DNA of 64,000 bases from Chlorocebus sabaeus (taxonomy: Eukaryota > Chordata > Mammalia > Primates > Cercopithecidae): positions 62,001 through 126,000 of the forward strand of contig NW_027327626.1 in NCBI RefSeq assembly GCF_047675955.1, read 5' to 3'. The notes under the pieces were generated by a model. That model saw nothing but the letters and a program-made list of their open reading frames with translations, did not search any database and was not told the DNA's origin. The stretch's first letter is position 1; every line of letters begins with the position of its first letter. This document shows positions 53,701-63,932 of the stretch, one piece after another. A program made the position numbers and the translations under genes.

Positions 53701-55830
53701 TTTGACCTGATTAGACCAGCTCAAACCAGAACAGAGCGGTTCAATCTGGTTTTGATCAACACAAACCGGTTTTGACCAGCTCGAAACGGTTTTGACCGGC
53801 TCAAACCAGAGCAGACCAGCTGACACCTGACCATACCGGATCAAACCGGTTATGACCCGGCTCAAAGCGCTTTTGACCGGATCAAAACCGGACTCGACCA
53901 GCCCAGACCAGCTGAAACCAGATCAAACAGGAGCAGACCAGCCAGACCGGCTGAAACCGGGACACAAACCGGTTTTTGACCGGCTCAAAACCAGACCAGA
54001 CCGGCTCAAACCGGTTTTGACTGACCTGAGCCAGTTTAGACCAGCTCAAACCAGACCCGACCGGCTCAATCCGGAGCAGAGCGGCTCAAACCGGTTTTGA
54101 CTGGATGACACCAGATCAAACCGGAGCAGACTGGCTCACACCGGATCAAACGGGCCCAGACAGGCCCAGACCGGATGGAAGCGGATCAAACCAGACGAGA
54201 ATGGCACAGACCAGCTAAAACCGGGGCAGACTGGGTCAAATCGGTTTTGACTGGCTCAAAGCAGACCAGAGAGATTCAAACTGGTTTTGACTGGCTCAAT
54301 CCGGTTTTGACCGGATCAAACCAGTTTTGAGCAGCTCAAACACTCCAGACCGGCTAAAACCGGTTTTCAACGGCCCAAACCGGTTTTGAACGGATTAGAC
54401 CGGGTCAAACCGGACCAGACCGGCTCAGACAGGCTTGAATTGGTTTCAACTGACTTCAACCAGACCAAACCGGCTCAATCCAGTTTTCACCAGCTCGAAC
54501 CTGTTTTGACCAGCTCAAACCAGACCAGACCGGCTCAAACCAGACCAGACTGGCTCAAACCGGTTTTGACCTGCTCAAACCACACCAGACCGGCTGAAAA
54601 CCGGTTTTGACTGGCTAAAACCGGTTTTGACCGGATGAGACCAGATCAAACCGAATCAGACCGGCCCAGACCGGCTAAAATCGGATCAAAACGGGACCAG
54701 ACCAGACCAGACCGCCTAAAACTGGGCCACAAAACCGGTTTTTGACCGGTTCAAACCAGACTAGACCGGCTCAAACCGGTTTTGACCGACCTGAGCCGGT
54801 TTTGAACAGCACAAACCAGACCAGACCGGTTCAAACCGGTTTTGACTGCCTCAATCCAGTTTTGACTGGCTGAAACCGGTTTTGACCAGCTCAAACCACT
54901 CCAGATCATTTAAAACCAGTTTTCAGCGGCTTAAACCGGTTTTGACCTGATGAGACCAGCTCAAAGCAGACCAGACCGATTCAATGCGGTTTTGACTGGA
55001 ACAAACTGGTTTTGGAACGGCTCGAACCGGTTTTGAACGGCTCAAAACCACACCAGACCGGCTGAAACCGGTTTTGACCAGCTCAAACCACTGCAGAGCA
55101 GCTAAAAACGGGTTTACAACCGGCTCAAACGGGTTTTGACCTGAATAGACCGGATCAAAGCGGACCAGACCGGCTCAGACAGGCTCGAATCAGTTTTGAC
55201 TGGCTTCAACTAGACCAAACCGGCTCAAACTGGTTTTTGACCGGCTCGAACCAGTTTTGACCGGCTCAATCCCGACCAGACTGGCTCAAACCGGTTTTCA
55301 CTGGCTCGAACCGGTTTTGGACCGGCTCAAACCAGAGCAGACCGGCTCAAACCAGACCATACCGGCTCAAACCGGTTTTGACCGGGCTCAAAGCAATTTT
55401 GACCGGATCAAACTGGACTCGACCGGCCCAGACCAGCTGAAACCAGATCAAACCGGAGCGGACCGGCCCAGACCGGCTGAAACCGGGACACAAACCGGTC
55501 TTGACCGGCTCAAACCAGACCAGACCGGCTCTAACCGGTTTTGGACCGGCCTAAGCCGGTTTAGACCGGCTCAAACCAGACCAGACGGGCTCAAACCAGA
55601 CCAGACCATCTCAAACCGGTTTTTTACCAGATGACACTGGATCAAACCGGACCAGACCGGTTCACATCGGATCAAACCGGACCACACAGGCCTGGACCGG
55701 CTGAAACCAGATCAAACCAGTCCAGACCGGCCCAGTCTAGCTAAAACCGGGCCAGGCCAGCTCAAACCGGTTTTGACCGGCTCAAACCAGACCTGACCGG
55801 TTCAAACCGGTTTTGAATGGCTCCATCCGA
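47705..55830. repeat. Deca-satellite, family A variants, right part (second half)
   Basis: There is no gene here. From about 49.0 kb the sequence is colinear with 0.9-2.1 kb of the window. GTATTATAAC is at 1111 and 49158, GCCACTAACC at 1193 and 49240 (both offset 48,047), and CTCGAGACC at 1364 and 49412 (offset 48,048). The offset then rises to about 48,461-48,475, which implies ~414 extra bases in the right copy. Between about 52.0 and 55.6 kb many units carry one extra base in a homopolymer, which looks like consensus error. Confidence 0.7.
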
Positions 55831-55930
55831 NNNNNNNNNNNNNNNNNNNNNNNNNNNNNNNNNNNNNNNNNNNNNNNNNNNNNNNNNNNNNNNNNNNNNN
55901 NNNNNNNNNNNNNNNNNNNNNNNNNNNNNN
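55831..55930. other. Assembly gap (100 N)
   Basis: Exactly 100 consecutive N bases lie inside the array, the conventional placeholder for a gap of unknown size. The left flank ends GGCTCCATCCGA and the right flank starts CTGGCTAAAACCGG; both are decamer satellite. Higher-order variants differ on the two sides, so the missing piece may be large. Confidence 0.98.
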
Positions 55931-58900
55931 CTGGCTAAAACCGGATTTGACCAGATTAGACTGGATTAAACCAAGTCAGACTGGCCCAGACTGGTGAAAA
56001 TCGGATCAAACCGGACCAGACCGGCCCAGACCGCCTAAAACTGGGCCACAAACCGTTTTTGACTGGTTCAAACCAGACCAGACCCGCTCAAACCGGTTTT
56101 GACTGACCTGAGCCAGTTTTGACCGGCTCAAACCAGACCAGACCGGCTCAAACCAGACCAGAACGGCTCAAACCAGTTTTGACTGGCTCAAAGCAGACCA
56201 GCCTGGCTCAAACCGTTTTTGACCTGATGAGACAGGATAAAAACGGACCAGACCGGCTCAAACCGGATGACCACACCAGACCGGCCCAGAACAGCTGAAG
56301 CCGGAGGAAACCGGACAAGACCAGGCCACACCGGCTAAAACCGGGCAACAAACCAGTTTTGACTGGCTCAAAGCAGACCAGACCGGCTCAAACCGGTTTT
56401 GACCGTCCTGAGCCGGTTTTGACAGGCTCAAACCAGACCAGACCGGCTCAAACCTGTTTTGACTGGCTCAAACCGGTTTTCACTTGCTCAAACCACAGCA
56501 GACCGGCTGAAACCCGTTTTGACCGTCTAAAACCGATTTTGACCGGATGAGACCGGATCAAAGCGAATCAGACCGGCCCAGACTGCCTAAAATCGGATCA
56601 AACCGAAGCAGACCGGCCCAGACCACCTAAAACTGGGCCACAAACCGGTTTTGACCGGTTTAAACCAGACCAAACCGGCTCAAACCGGTTGTGACCGACC
56701 TGAGCGGGTTTTGACCGGTCAAACCAGACCAGACTGGCTCAAACCAGACGAGACTGGCTCAAACCGGTTTTGACTGGCTCAAAGCGGTTTTGTCCAGATC
56801 AAACTGGACTCGACCAGCCCAGACCAGCTGAAACCGCATCAAACCAGAACAGACCAGCCCAGACCGGCTAAAACCGGCCCACAAACCGGTTTTGACCGTC
56901 TCAAACAAGACCAGACCGGCTCAAACCGGTTTTGACCGTCCTGAGCCAGTTTTGACCTGCTTAAACCAGACCAGACAGGCTGAAACTGGACCAGACCGGC
57001 TCAAACCGGTTTTCGCCGGCTCGAACCGGTTTTGACCGGCTCAAACCAGACCGGACCGCCTCAAACCTATTTTGACTGGCTCAAACCTGACCAGACCGGC
57101 TCAAAGTGGATCAAACTGGACCAGACCGGCCCAGACTGCCTAAAACCATGCTAAACCGGCTCAAACCTATTTTGACCGGCTCCAACCAGACCAGATCGGG
57201 TTGAACGTATTTTGACCAGCTCAAACCAGACCTGACCAGCTCAAACCGGTAGTGACCAGATTAGACCAGATCAAACCGGACCAGACCTTCTCAAACCGGA
57301 TCATACCGGACCAGACCAGCACAAACCGGCTCAAACCGTCTCAAACAGAACCAGACCGGATCAAACCGGTTTAGACCGACCTGAGCTGGTTTTGACCGCT
57401 TTAAACCAGACCAGACTGGCTCAAACCAGACCAGACCGGCTCAAATCGGTTTTGAGTGGCTCAAACCAGACCAGACCGGTTCAATCCAGTTTTGACCTGC
57501 TTAAACCGGTTTTGAACAGCTCGAACCGGTTTTTACCGGCTCAAACCGATTTTGACCGGCTCAAACCACAGCAGACCGGCTAAAACCGGTTATGACTGGC
57601 TGAATTCTATTTTGACCGGATGAGACAGGATCAAACTGGACCAGACGAGCCCAGACCGGCTAAAACCGGATCAAACCGGACCAGACCGGCCCAGACCGCC
57701 TAAAACCGGGCCAAACCGGCTCAAACTTATTTTGACCGGCTCAAACCAGACCAGACAGGGTCGAACCTGTTTTGACCGGCTCAAACCAGAACTGACCGGC
57801 TCAAACCGGTTTTGACCAGATTAGACCGGATCAAACCAGACCAGACCTGCTCAAACTGGATCATACCGGACCAGACCAGCACAAACCGGATCTAACCGGC
57901 TCAAACCGAAACAGACCTGCCCAGAAAGGCTAAAACCGAGCCAAACCGGCTCAATCAGGTTTTGACCGGCTCCAACCAGACCAGACTGGCTCAAACCAGA
58001 CCAGACGGGCTCAAACCGGTTTTGACCGACTCACATCAGAAGAGACTGGCTCAAACCGCTTTGACCGGATGAGACAGGATAAAACCAGACCAGACCAGCT
58101 TAAACCGGATAAAACCGCACCAGACCGGCCCAGAACAGCTGAAGCCGGAGGAAACGGGACCAGACCGGGCCAGACCGGCTAAAACCGGGCCACAAACAGG
58201 TTTTGACCAGCTCAAACCAGACCAGACCGGCTCAAACGGGTTTTGACCGGCCTGAGCCGGTTTTGACCAGCTCAAACCAGACCAGACCGGCTCAAACCGG
58301 ACCAGACCGGCTCAAACCGGTTTTGAATGGGTGACACCGGATCAAACCAAACCAGACAGGCTCACACCGGATCAAACCAGACCAGACAGGCCCAGACCGG
58401 CTAAAACCGGATCATACCAGACCAGACCGACCCAGACCAGCTAAAAACTGGGCCAGACCGGCTCAAACCGGTTTTGACCAGCTCAAGCCAGACCAGACCG
58501 GTTCAAACCGCTTTTGACTGCCTCAATCCGGTTTTGACCGGCTCAAACCGGTTTTTGACCGGCTCAAACCACTCCAGACCGGCTAAAACCGGTTTTCACC
58601 GGCTCAAACCAGTTTTGACCTGATGAGACTGGATCAAACCAGACTCGACCGGCCCAGACCAGCTGAAACCGGATCAAATCGGGACAGACCGGTCCAGTCA
58701 TGCTAAAATCGGGCCATAAACCGGTTTTGACTGTCTCAAACCAGATCAGACCGGCTCAAACCGGTTTTAACCAGCCTGAGCCGGTTTTGGCTGGCTCAAA
58801 CCAGAGCAGACCGGCTCAAACTGGACCAGAACGGCTCAAACCGGTTTTGACTAGATGACACCGGATCAAACAGGACCAGACCGGCTCACACCAGATCAAA

Positions 58901-61900
58901 TCGGACCAGACAGGCCCAGACCGGCTGAAATCGGATCAAACAGGACCAGACCGGCTCACACCGGATCAAACCGAACCAGACAGGCCCAGACTGGCTAAAA
59001 TCGGATCAAACTGGACCAGACCGGCCCAGACCGCCTAAAACTGGGCCACAAACTGGTTTTCACCGGTTCAAATCAGACCAGACCGGCTCAAACCGGTTTT
59101 GACCGACCTGAGCCGATTTTGACCAGTTCAAACCAGACCTGAACGGCTCAAACCAGACCAGACAGGCTCAAACTGGTGTTGACCGGCTCAAAGCGGTTTT
59201 GACTGGATCAAACCAGACTCGACCGCCCCAGACCAGCTGAAACCAGATCAAACCAGACCAGACCGACCCAGACCAGCTAAAACCGGGCCACAAACCGGTT
59301 TTGACCGGCTCAAAGCAGACCAGACCGGCTCAAACCGCTTTTGACCAGCTCAAACCAGACCAGACCGGTTCAAACCAGTTTTGACTGGCTCAATCCTGTT
59401 TTGACCGGCTCAAACCGCTTTTGACCGGCACAATCCACTCCAGACCGGCTAAAACCGGTTTTCACCGGCTCAAACCGGTTTTGACCTGATTAGACCGGAT
59501 CAAACCAGACCAAGACTGGCTCAGACAGGCTCGAATCGGTTTTGACTGGCTTCAACCAGACCAAACCGTCTCAAACCGGTTTTGAACGGCTCGAACTGGT
59601 TCTGACCGGCTCAAACCAGACCAGACCAGTTCAAACCAGACCAGACCGGCTCAAACCGGAGAAAATCGGAACAGACCGGCCCAGACCGCCTAAAACCGTG
59701 CCAAACCGGCTCATACCTATTTTGAACGGCTAAAACCAGACCAGAACGCGTCGAACGTGTTTTGCCCGGCTCAAACCAGACCTGACTGGCTCAAACCGGT
59801 TTTGACCAGATTAGACCGGATCACACCAGACGAGACCTTCTCAAACCGGATCACATCGGACCAGACCAGCACAAACCGGCTCAAACCAGCTCAAGCCGAA
59901 CCAGACCAGCCCAGACAGGCTAAAACCGGCCCAAATCGGCTGAATCAGATTTTGACCGGCTCCAACCAGACCAGACCGGCTCAAACCAGTTTTGACCAGT
60001 TTAAACCAGAAGAGACTGGCTCAAACCGGTTTTGACCGGATGAGACAGGATAAAACTGGACCAAACCGGCTCAAACCGGAAGAAACTGCACCAGATCGTC
60101 CCAGAACAGCTGAAGCTGGAGCAAACCGGACCACACCGGGCCAGACCGGCTAAAACCGGGCCACAAACTGGTTTTGACCGGCTCAAACAAGACCAGAACG
60201 GCTCAAACCGCTTTTGACTGGTCTTAGCCGGTTTTGACCGGCTCAAACCAGACCAAACCGGAACAGACCGTCTCAAACCGGTTTTGACCAGATGACACCA
60301 GATCAAACCGTACCAGATCGGCCAAGATTGTCTAAAACTGGGCCAGACCGGCTCAAACTGGTTTTGACCGGCTCAAACCTGTTTTGACCGACTCAAATCA
60401 CTCCAGACTGGCTAAAAACGTGTTCACAGGCTCAAACCGGTTTTGACCTGATATAGACTGGATCAAACCGGACCAGACCAGCTCAGACAGTCTTGAATCG
60501 GTTTTGACTGGCTTCAACCAGACCAAACCGGCTCAAATCGGTTTTGAACGGCTCGAACCGGTTTTGACCGGCTCAAACCAGAACAGACTGGCTCAAACCA
60601 GACCAGACCGGCTCAAACCGGTTTTGACCTGCTCAAACTACACCAGACCGGCTGAAACCGGTTTTGACCAGCTAAAACCTTTGTTGACCGGATGAGACTG
60701 GTCAAACTGAATCAGACCGGCCCAGACCGGGTAAAATTGGATCAAACCGGAGCAGACTGGCCCAGACCGCCTAAAACTGGGCCACAAACCGGTTTTGACC
60801 AGCTCAAACCAGACCAGACCAGCTCAAACCGGTGTTGACCGGTTCAAACCAGACCAGACCAGTTCAAACCGGACCAGACCCGCTTAAACTGGTTTTGACT
60901 GGATGACACAAATCAAACCGGACCAGACTGGTTCACACCGGATAAAAGCGGACCAGACAGACCCAGACCGGTTGAAACTGGATCAAACCGGACCAGACAG
61001 GCACAGACCGGCTAAAACCGGGCCAGACAGGCTCAAAACGGTTTTGACCGGCTCAAACCACATGAGACCGGTTCAAACCGGTTTTGACTGGCTTAATCCG
61101 GTTTTGACCAGCTCAATCCGGTTTTGACCGGCTCAAACCATTCCAGACTGGTTTAAAACCGGTTTTCAATGGCTCAAACCGGTTTTGATCTGATTAGACC
61201 AGAACAAACCGGAACAGACCGACTCAGACAGGCAAGAATCGGTTTTGACTGGCTTCAACCAGACCAAACCGGCTCAAACCAGTTTTGACCGGCTTGAACC
61301 GGTTTTGACCGGCTCAAACCAGACCAGACTGGCTAGAACCTGTTTTGAACGGCTCAAACCAGACCTGACCGTGTCAAACCGGTTTTGACCGGATTAGACC
61401 GGATGAAACCGGACCAGACCTTCTCAAACCGGATCATACCTGACCAGACCGGTTCAAACCGGTTTTGACCTGCTCAAACCACACCAGACCGGCTGAAATC
61501 GGTTTTGACCGGCTAAAACCGGTTTTGACCGGATGAGACCAGTTCAAAATGAATCAGAAAAGCCCAGACCTGCTAAAATCGGATCAAACCGGACCAGAGC
61601 AGCCCAGACCGCCTCAAACTGCGCCACAAACCGGTTTTGACCGGTTCAAACCAGACCAAACCGGCTCAAACCGGTTTTCACCGACCTGAGCCGGCTTTGA
61701 CTGGCTCAAACCAGACCAGACTGGCTCAAATCAGACCAGACCGGCTCAAATCGGTTTTGACCAGCTCAAACCAGACCAGACCGGTTCAATCCGGTTTTGA
61801 CCAGCTTAAACCGGTTTAGAACGGCTCGAACCGGTTTTGACCGGCTCAAACCCGTTTTGACCGTCTCAAACCACACCAGACCGGTTCAAACCGGTTTTGA

Positions 61901-63411
61901 CTGGCTGAAACCGATTTTGACCGGATGAGACTGGATCAAACCGGAACAGACAAGCACAGACCGTTTAAAATCGGTCAAACCGCACCAGACCGACCCAGAC
62001 GGCCTAAAACCAGGCCAAACCAGCTCAAACCTATTTTGATTGACTTAAACCAGACCAGACCGCCTCACACCGGTTTTGACCGGCTCAAACAAGACCAGAC
62101 CGGCTCAAACCAGATCCAACCAGACCACATCGGTCCAGACTGCTTAAAACCATGCCAAACCGGCTCAAACTTATATTGACCGGCTCAAACCAGACCAGAC
62201 CGGGTGGAACCTGTTTTGACCGGCTCAAAGCAGACCTGACTGGCTCAAACCAGTTTTGACCGTATAAGACCGGATAAAAACAGACCAGACCTCCTCAAAC
62301 TGGATCATACCGGACCACACCAGCACAAACCGTCTCTAAACAGCTCAAACCGAACCAGACGGGCCCAGACAGGCTAAAATCAGGCCAAACCTGCTCAATC
62401 AGGTTTTGACCGGCTACACCAGACCAGACCGGCTCAAACCAGACCAGACGGGCTCAAACCGGTTTTGACCCACTCACACCAGAAGAGACCGGCTCAAACC
62501 GCTTTTGACCGGATGAGACAGGATAAAACCAGACCAGACCAGCTTAAAACGCATGAAACCGCACCAGACCGGCCCAGAACAGCTGAAGTCGGAGTAAACA
62601 GTACCAGACCGGACTAGACCGGCTAAAAGCGGGCCACAAACCGGTTTTGACCGGCTCAACCAGACCAGACCGGCTCAAACCGGTTTTGACCGGCCTGAGC
62701 CGGTTTTGACCTGCTCAAAGCACACCAGACCGGCTGAAACCGGTTTTGACCGGCTAAAACCGGTTTTGATCGGATGAGACTGGATCAAACCGAATATGAC
62801 CGGCCCAGATCGGCTAAAATCGGATCAAACCGGACCCGACCGGCACAGACTGTTGAAACCTGGGCCACAAACCGGTTTTGACCTGCTCAAAGCAGACCAG
62901 ACAGGCTCAAACCGGTTTTGACCGGCTCAAACCAGTCCAGACAGGCTCAAACCGTACCAGACCGACTCAAACCGGTGTTGACTGGCTCAAACCAGAGAAG
63001 ACAGGTTCAAACCGGTTTTGACTGGCTCAATCCGGTTTTGACCGGCTCAAAGCGGTTTTGACCAACTCAAACGACTCCAGACCTGCTAAAACAGGGCCAA
63101 ACCGGCTCAATCAGATTTTCACCGGCTCAAACCAGAACAGACCGACTCAAACCAGACCAGACCAGTTCAAACCAGTTTTGACCGGTTCATAGCAGAAGAG
63201 ACTGGCTGAAACTGGTTTTGACCGGATGAGACAGGATAAAACCGGACCAGACCGGATCAAACCGGATGAAACTGCACCTGACCGTCCCAGAACAGCTGAA
63301 GCCGGAGCAAACCGGACCAGACCGTGCCAGACCGGCTAAAACCAGGCCACAAACCAGTTTTGACCAGCTCAAACAAGACCAGACAGGCTCAAACCGGTTT
63401 GGTACGGTTTT
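55931..63411. repeat. Deca-satellite, junction-proximal family C
   Basis: There is no gene here. The decamer satellite carries words rare or absent left of the gap: CAAACCTATTTTGACC, GGATCATACCGGACC, CCAGCACAAACCGG and GATGAGACAGGATAAAA. GATGAGACAGG occurs at 56226, 58069, 60039, 62512 and 63225. TCATAC or TCACAT occurs at 57301, 57861, 59851, 61434 and 62305. Paired steps of 1,970/1,990 and 2,473/2,454 point to a higher-order unit of about 2.0 kb, with a longer variant of about 2.46 kb. This is the family that abuts alpha satellite. Confidence 0.7.
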
Positions 63412-63420
63412 GACTGTTCT
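63401..63420. other. Deca-satellite / alpha-satellite junction
   Basis: The last recognisable decamers are AAACCGGTTT followed by a slightly degenerate GGTACGGTTT. The alpha monomer register then starts within TGACTGTTCTTGTGG. The five bases GACTG at 63412-63416 fit both sides: deca-satellite commonly continues TTTTGACTGG, and the alpha monomers downstream read AAGACTGTTCTTG. The breakpoint therefore cannot be placed more finely than this overlap. There is no intervening unique sequence or transposon. Confidence 0.9.
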
Positions 63421-63588
63421 TGTGGAATTTACAAAGTAATACTAGGAAGTCCATAGAAGGCTATGTTGAAAAAGGAAATATCTTCAGTTAAAAATTGGAA
63501 AGAAACTTTCTGAGAAACTGCATTGTGTTCTGTTAATTCATCTCAGAGAATTACAGCTTTCCACTAAAGAAGCCTTTCAATAGGACTC
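63417..63588 (+). repeat. Alpha-satellite monomer 1 (junction monomer)
   Basis: This is a full-length 172-bp monomer adjoining the deca-satellite. It is the most diverged of the set: by hand count it differs from monomer 2 at about 23 of 172 positions, whereas monomers 2 and 3 differ at about 17. The changes include loss of the HindIII site (AAACTTTC) and a cluster near its right end (CAATAGGACTC). Confidence 0.92.
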
Positions 63589-63760
63589 TTCTTGTGGAAT
63601 TTGCAAAGTGATATTTGGAAGCCCATAGAGGGCTACGGTGAGAAAGGAAATATCTTCAGTTATAAACTGGAAAGAAGCTTTCTGAGAAACTGCGTTGTGT
63701 TCTGTTAATTCATCTCACAGAGTTACAGCTTTCCCGTCAAGAAGCCTTTGTCTAAGACTG
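63589..63760 (+). repeat. Alpha-satellite monomer 2
   Basis: This is a full-length 172-bp monomer. It keeps the HindIII site AAGCTT at 63675-63680, the site that defines the classic green monkey 172-bp repeat. It is close to the consensus I recall for that family. Confidence 0.93.
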
Positions 63761-63932
63761 TTCTTGTGGAATTTGCAAAGTGATATTTGGAAGCCCATAG
63801 ACTGCTATGGTGAAAAAGGAAACATCTTCAGTTAAAAACTGGAAAGAATCTTTCTGAGAAACTGCTTTGTGTTCTGTTAATTCATCTAACAGGGTTACAC
63901 CTTTCCCCTCAAGAAGCCGTTCGATAAGACTG
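63761..63932 (+). repeat. Alpha-satellite monomer 3
   Basis: This is a full-length 172-bp monomer. The HindIII position reads AATCTTTC, so the site is lost. It has CATCTAACAGGG in place of the usual CATCTCACAGAG. Confidence 0.93.

Larger units (their letters stand above)
1..63411. repeat. Deca-satellite array (10-bp tandem repeat)
   Basis: The whole stretch is made of 10-bp units, usually paired into 20-mers such as AAACCGGTTTTGACCGGCTC, and alternating with the variant pair AAACCAGACC / AGACCGGCTC. Other recurring decamers are CCGGATGAGA, CCGGATCAAA, CCGAATCAGA, CCGGCCCAGA and CCGGCTAAAA. Almost every unit carries CCGG or a one-base derivative such as CCAG or CTGG. From family knowledge this is the African green monkey deca-satellite, a centromere-region satellite with a consensus near AAACCGGNTC that is found joined to alpha satellite. 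The array is interrupted only by an N gap at 55831-55930. No transposon, RNA gene or unique sequence is visible inside it. Open frames within it are by-products of the repeat: 30 bp, or three units, encode a 10-residue period. The class assignment is strong; the exact species is inferred. Confidence 0.93.

Noticed and set aside
55257..55634. A 125-codon open frame, the longest seen, with LTGSNQTRPAQ-like repeats
   Set aside because: It is decamer satellite read in one frame. Three 10-bp units give a 10-residue period in any frame, and stops are rare in the unit. There is no start context, no homology outside the array, and the same words appear in dozens of other frames on both strands.
1..63411. 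CRISPR-like alternation of repeats and spacers
   Set aside because: The units are contiguous 10-mers without unique spacers, there are no cas genes, and the neighbouring alpha satellite shows a primate genome.
1..63411. Telomere-type repeat because of frequent GGTTTT words
   Set aside because: The word is part of a 10-bp unit with CCGG. No TTAGGG tracts are present.
1..63411. Other primate satellites (human CER, gamma satellite, HSat, or the AT-rich subterminal satellite of African apes)
   Set aside because: As I recall them, these have other unit lengths or compositions (48 bp, ~220 bp, CATTC-based, 32 bp AT-rich). The 10-bp CCGG unit next to 172-bp alpha satellite fits deca-satellite best.
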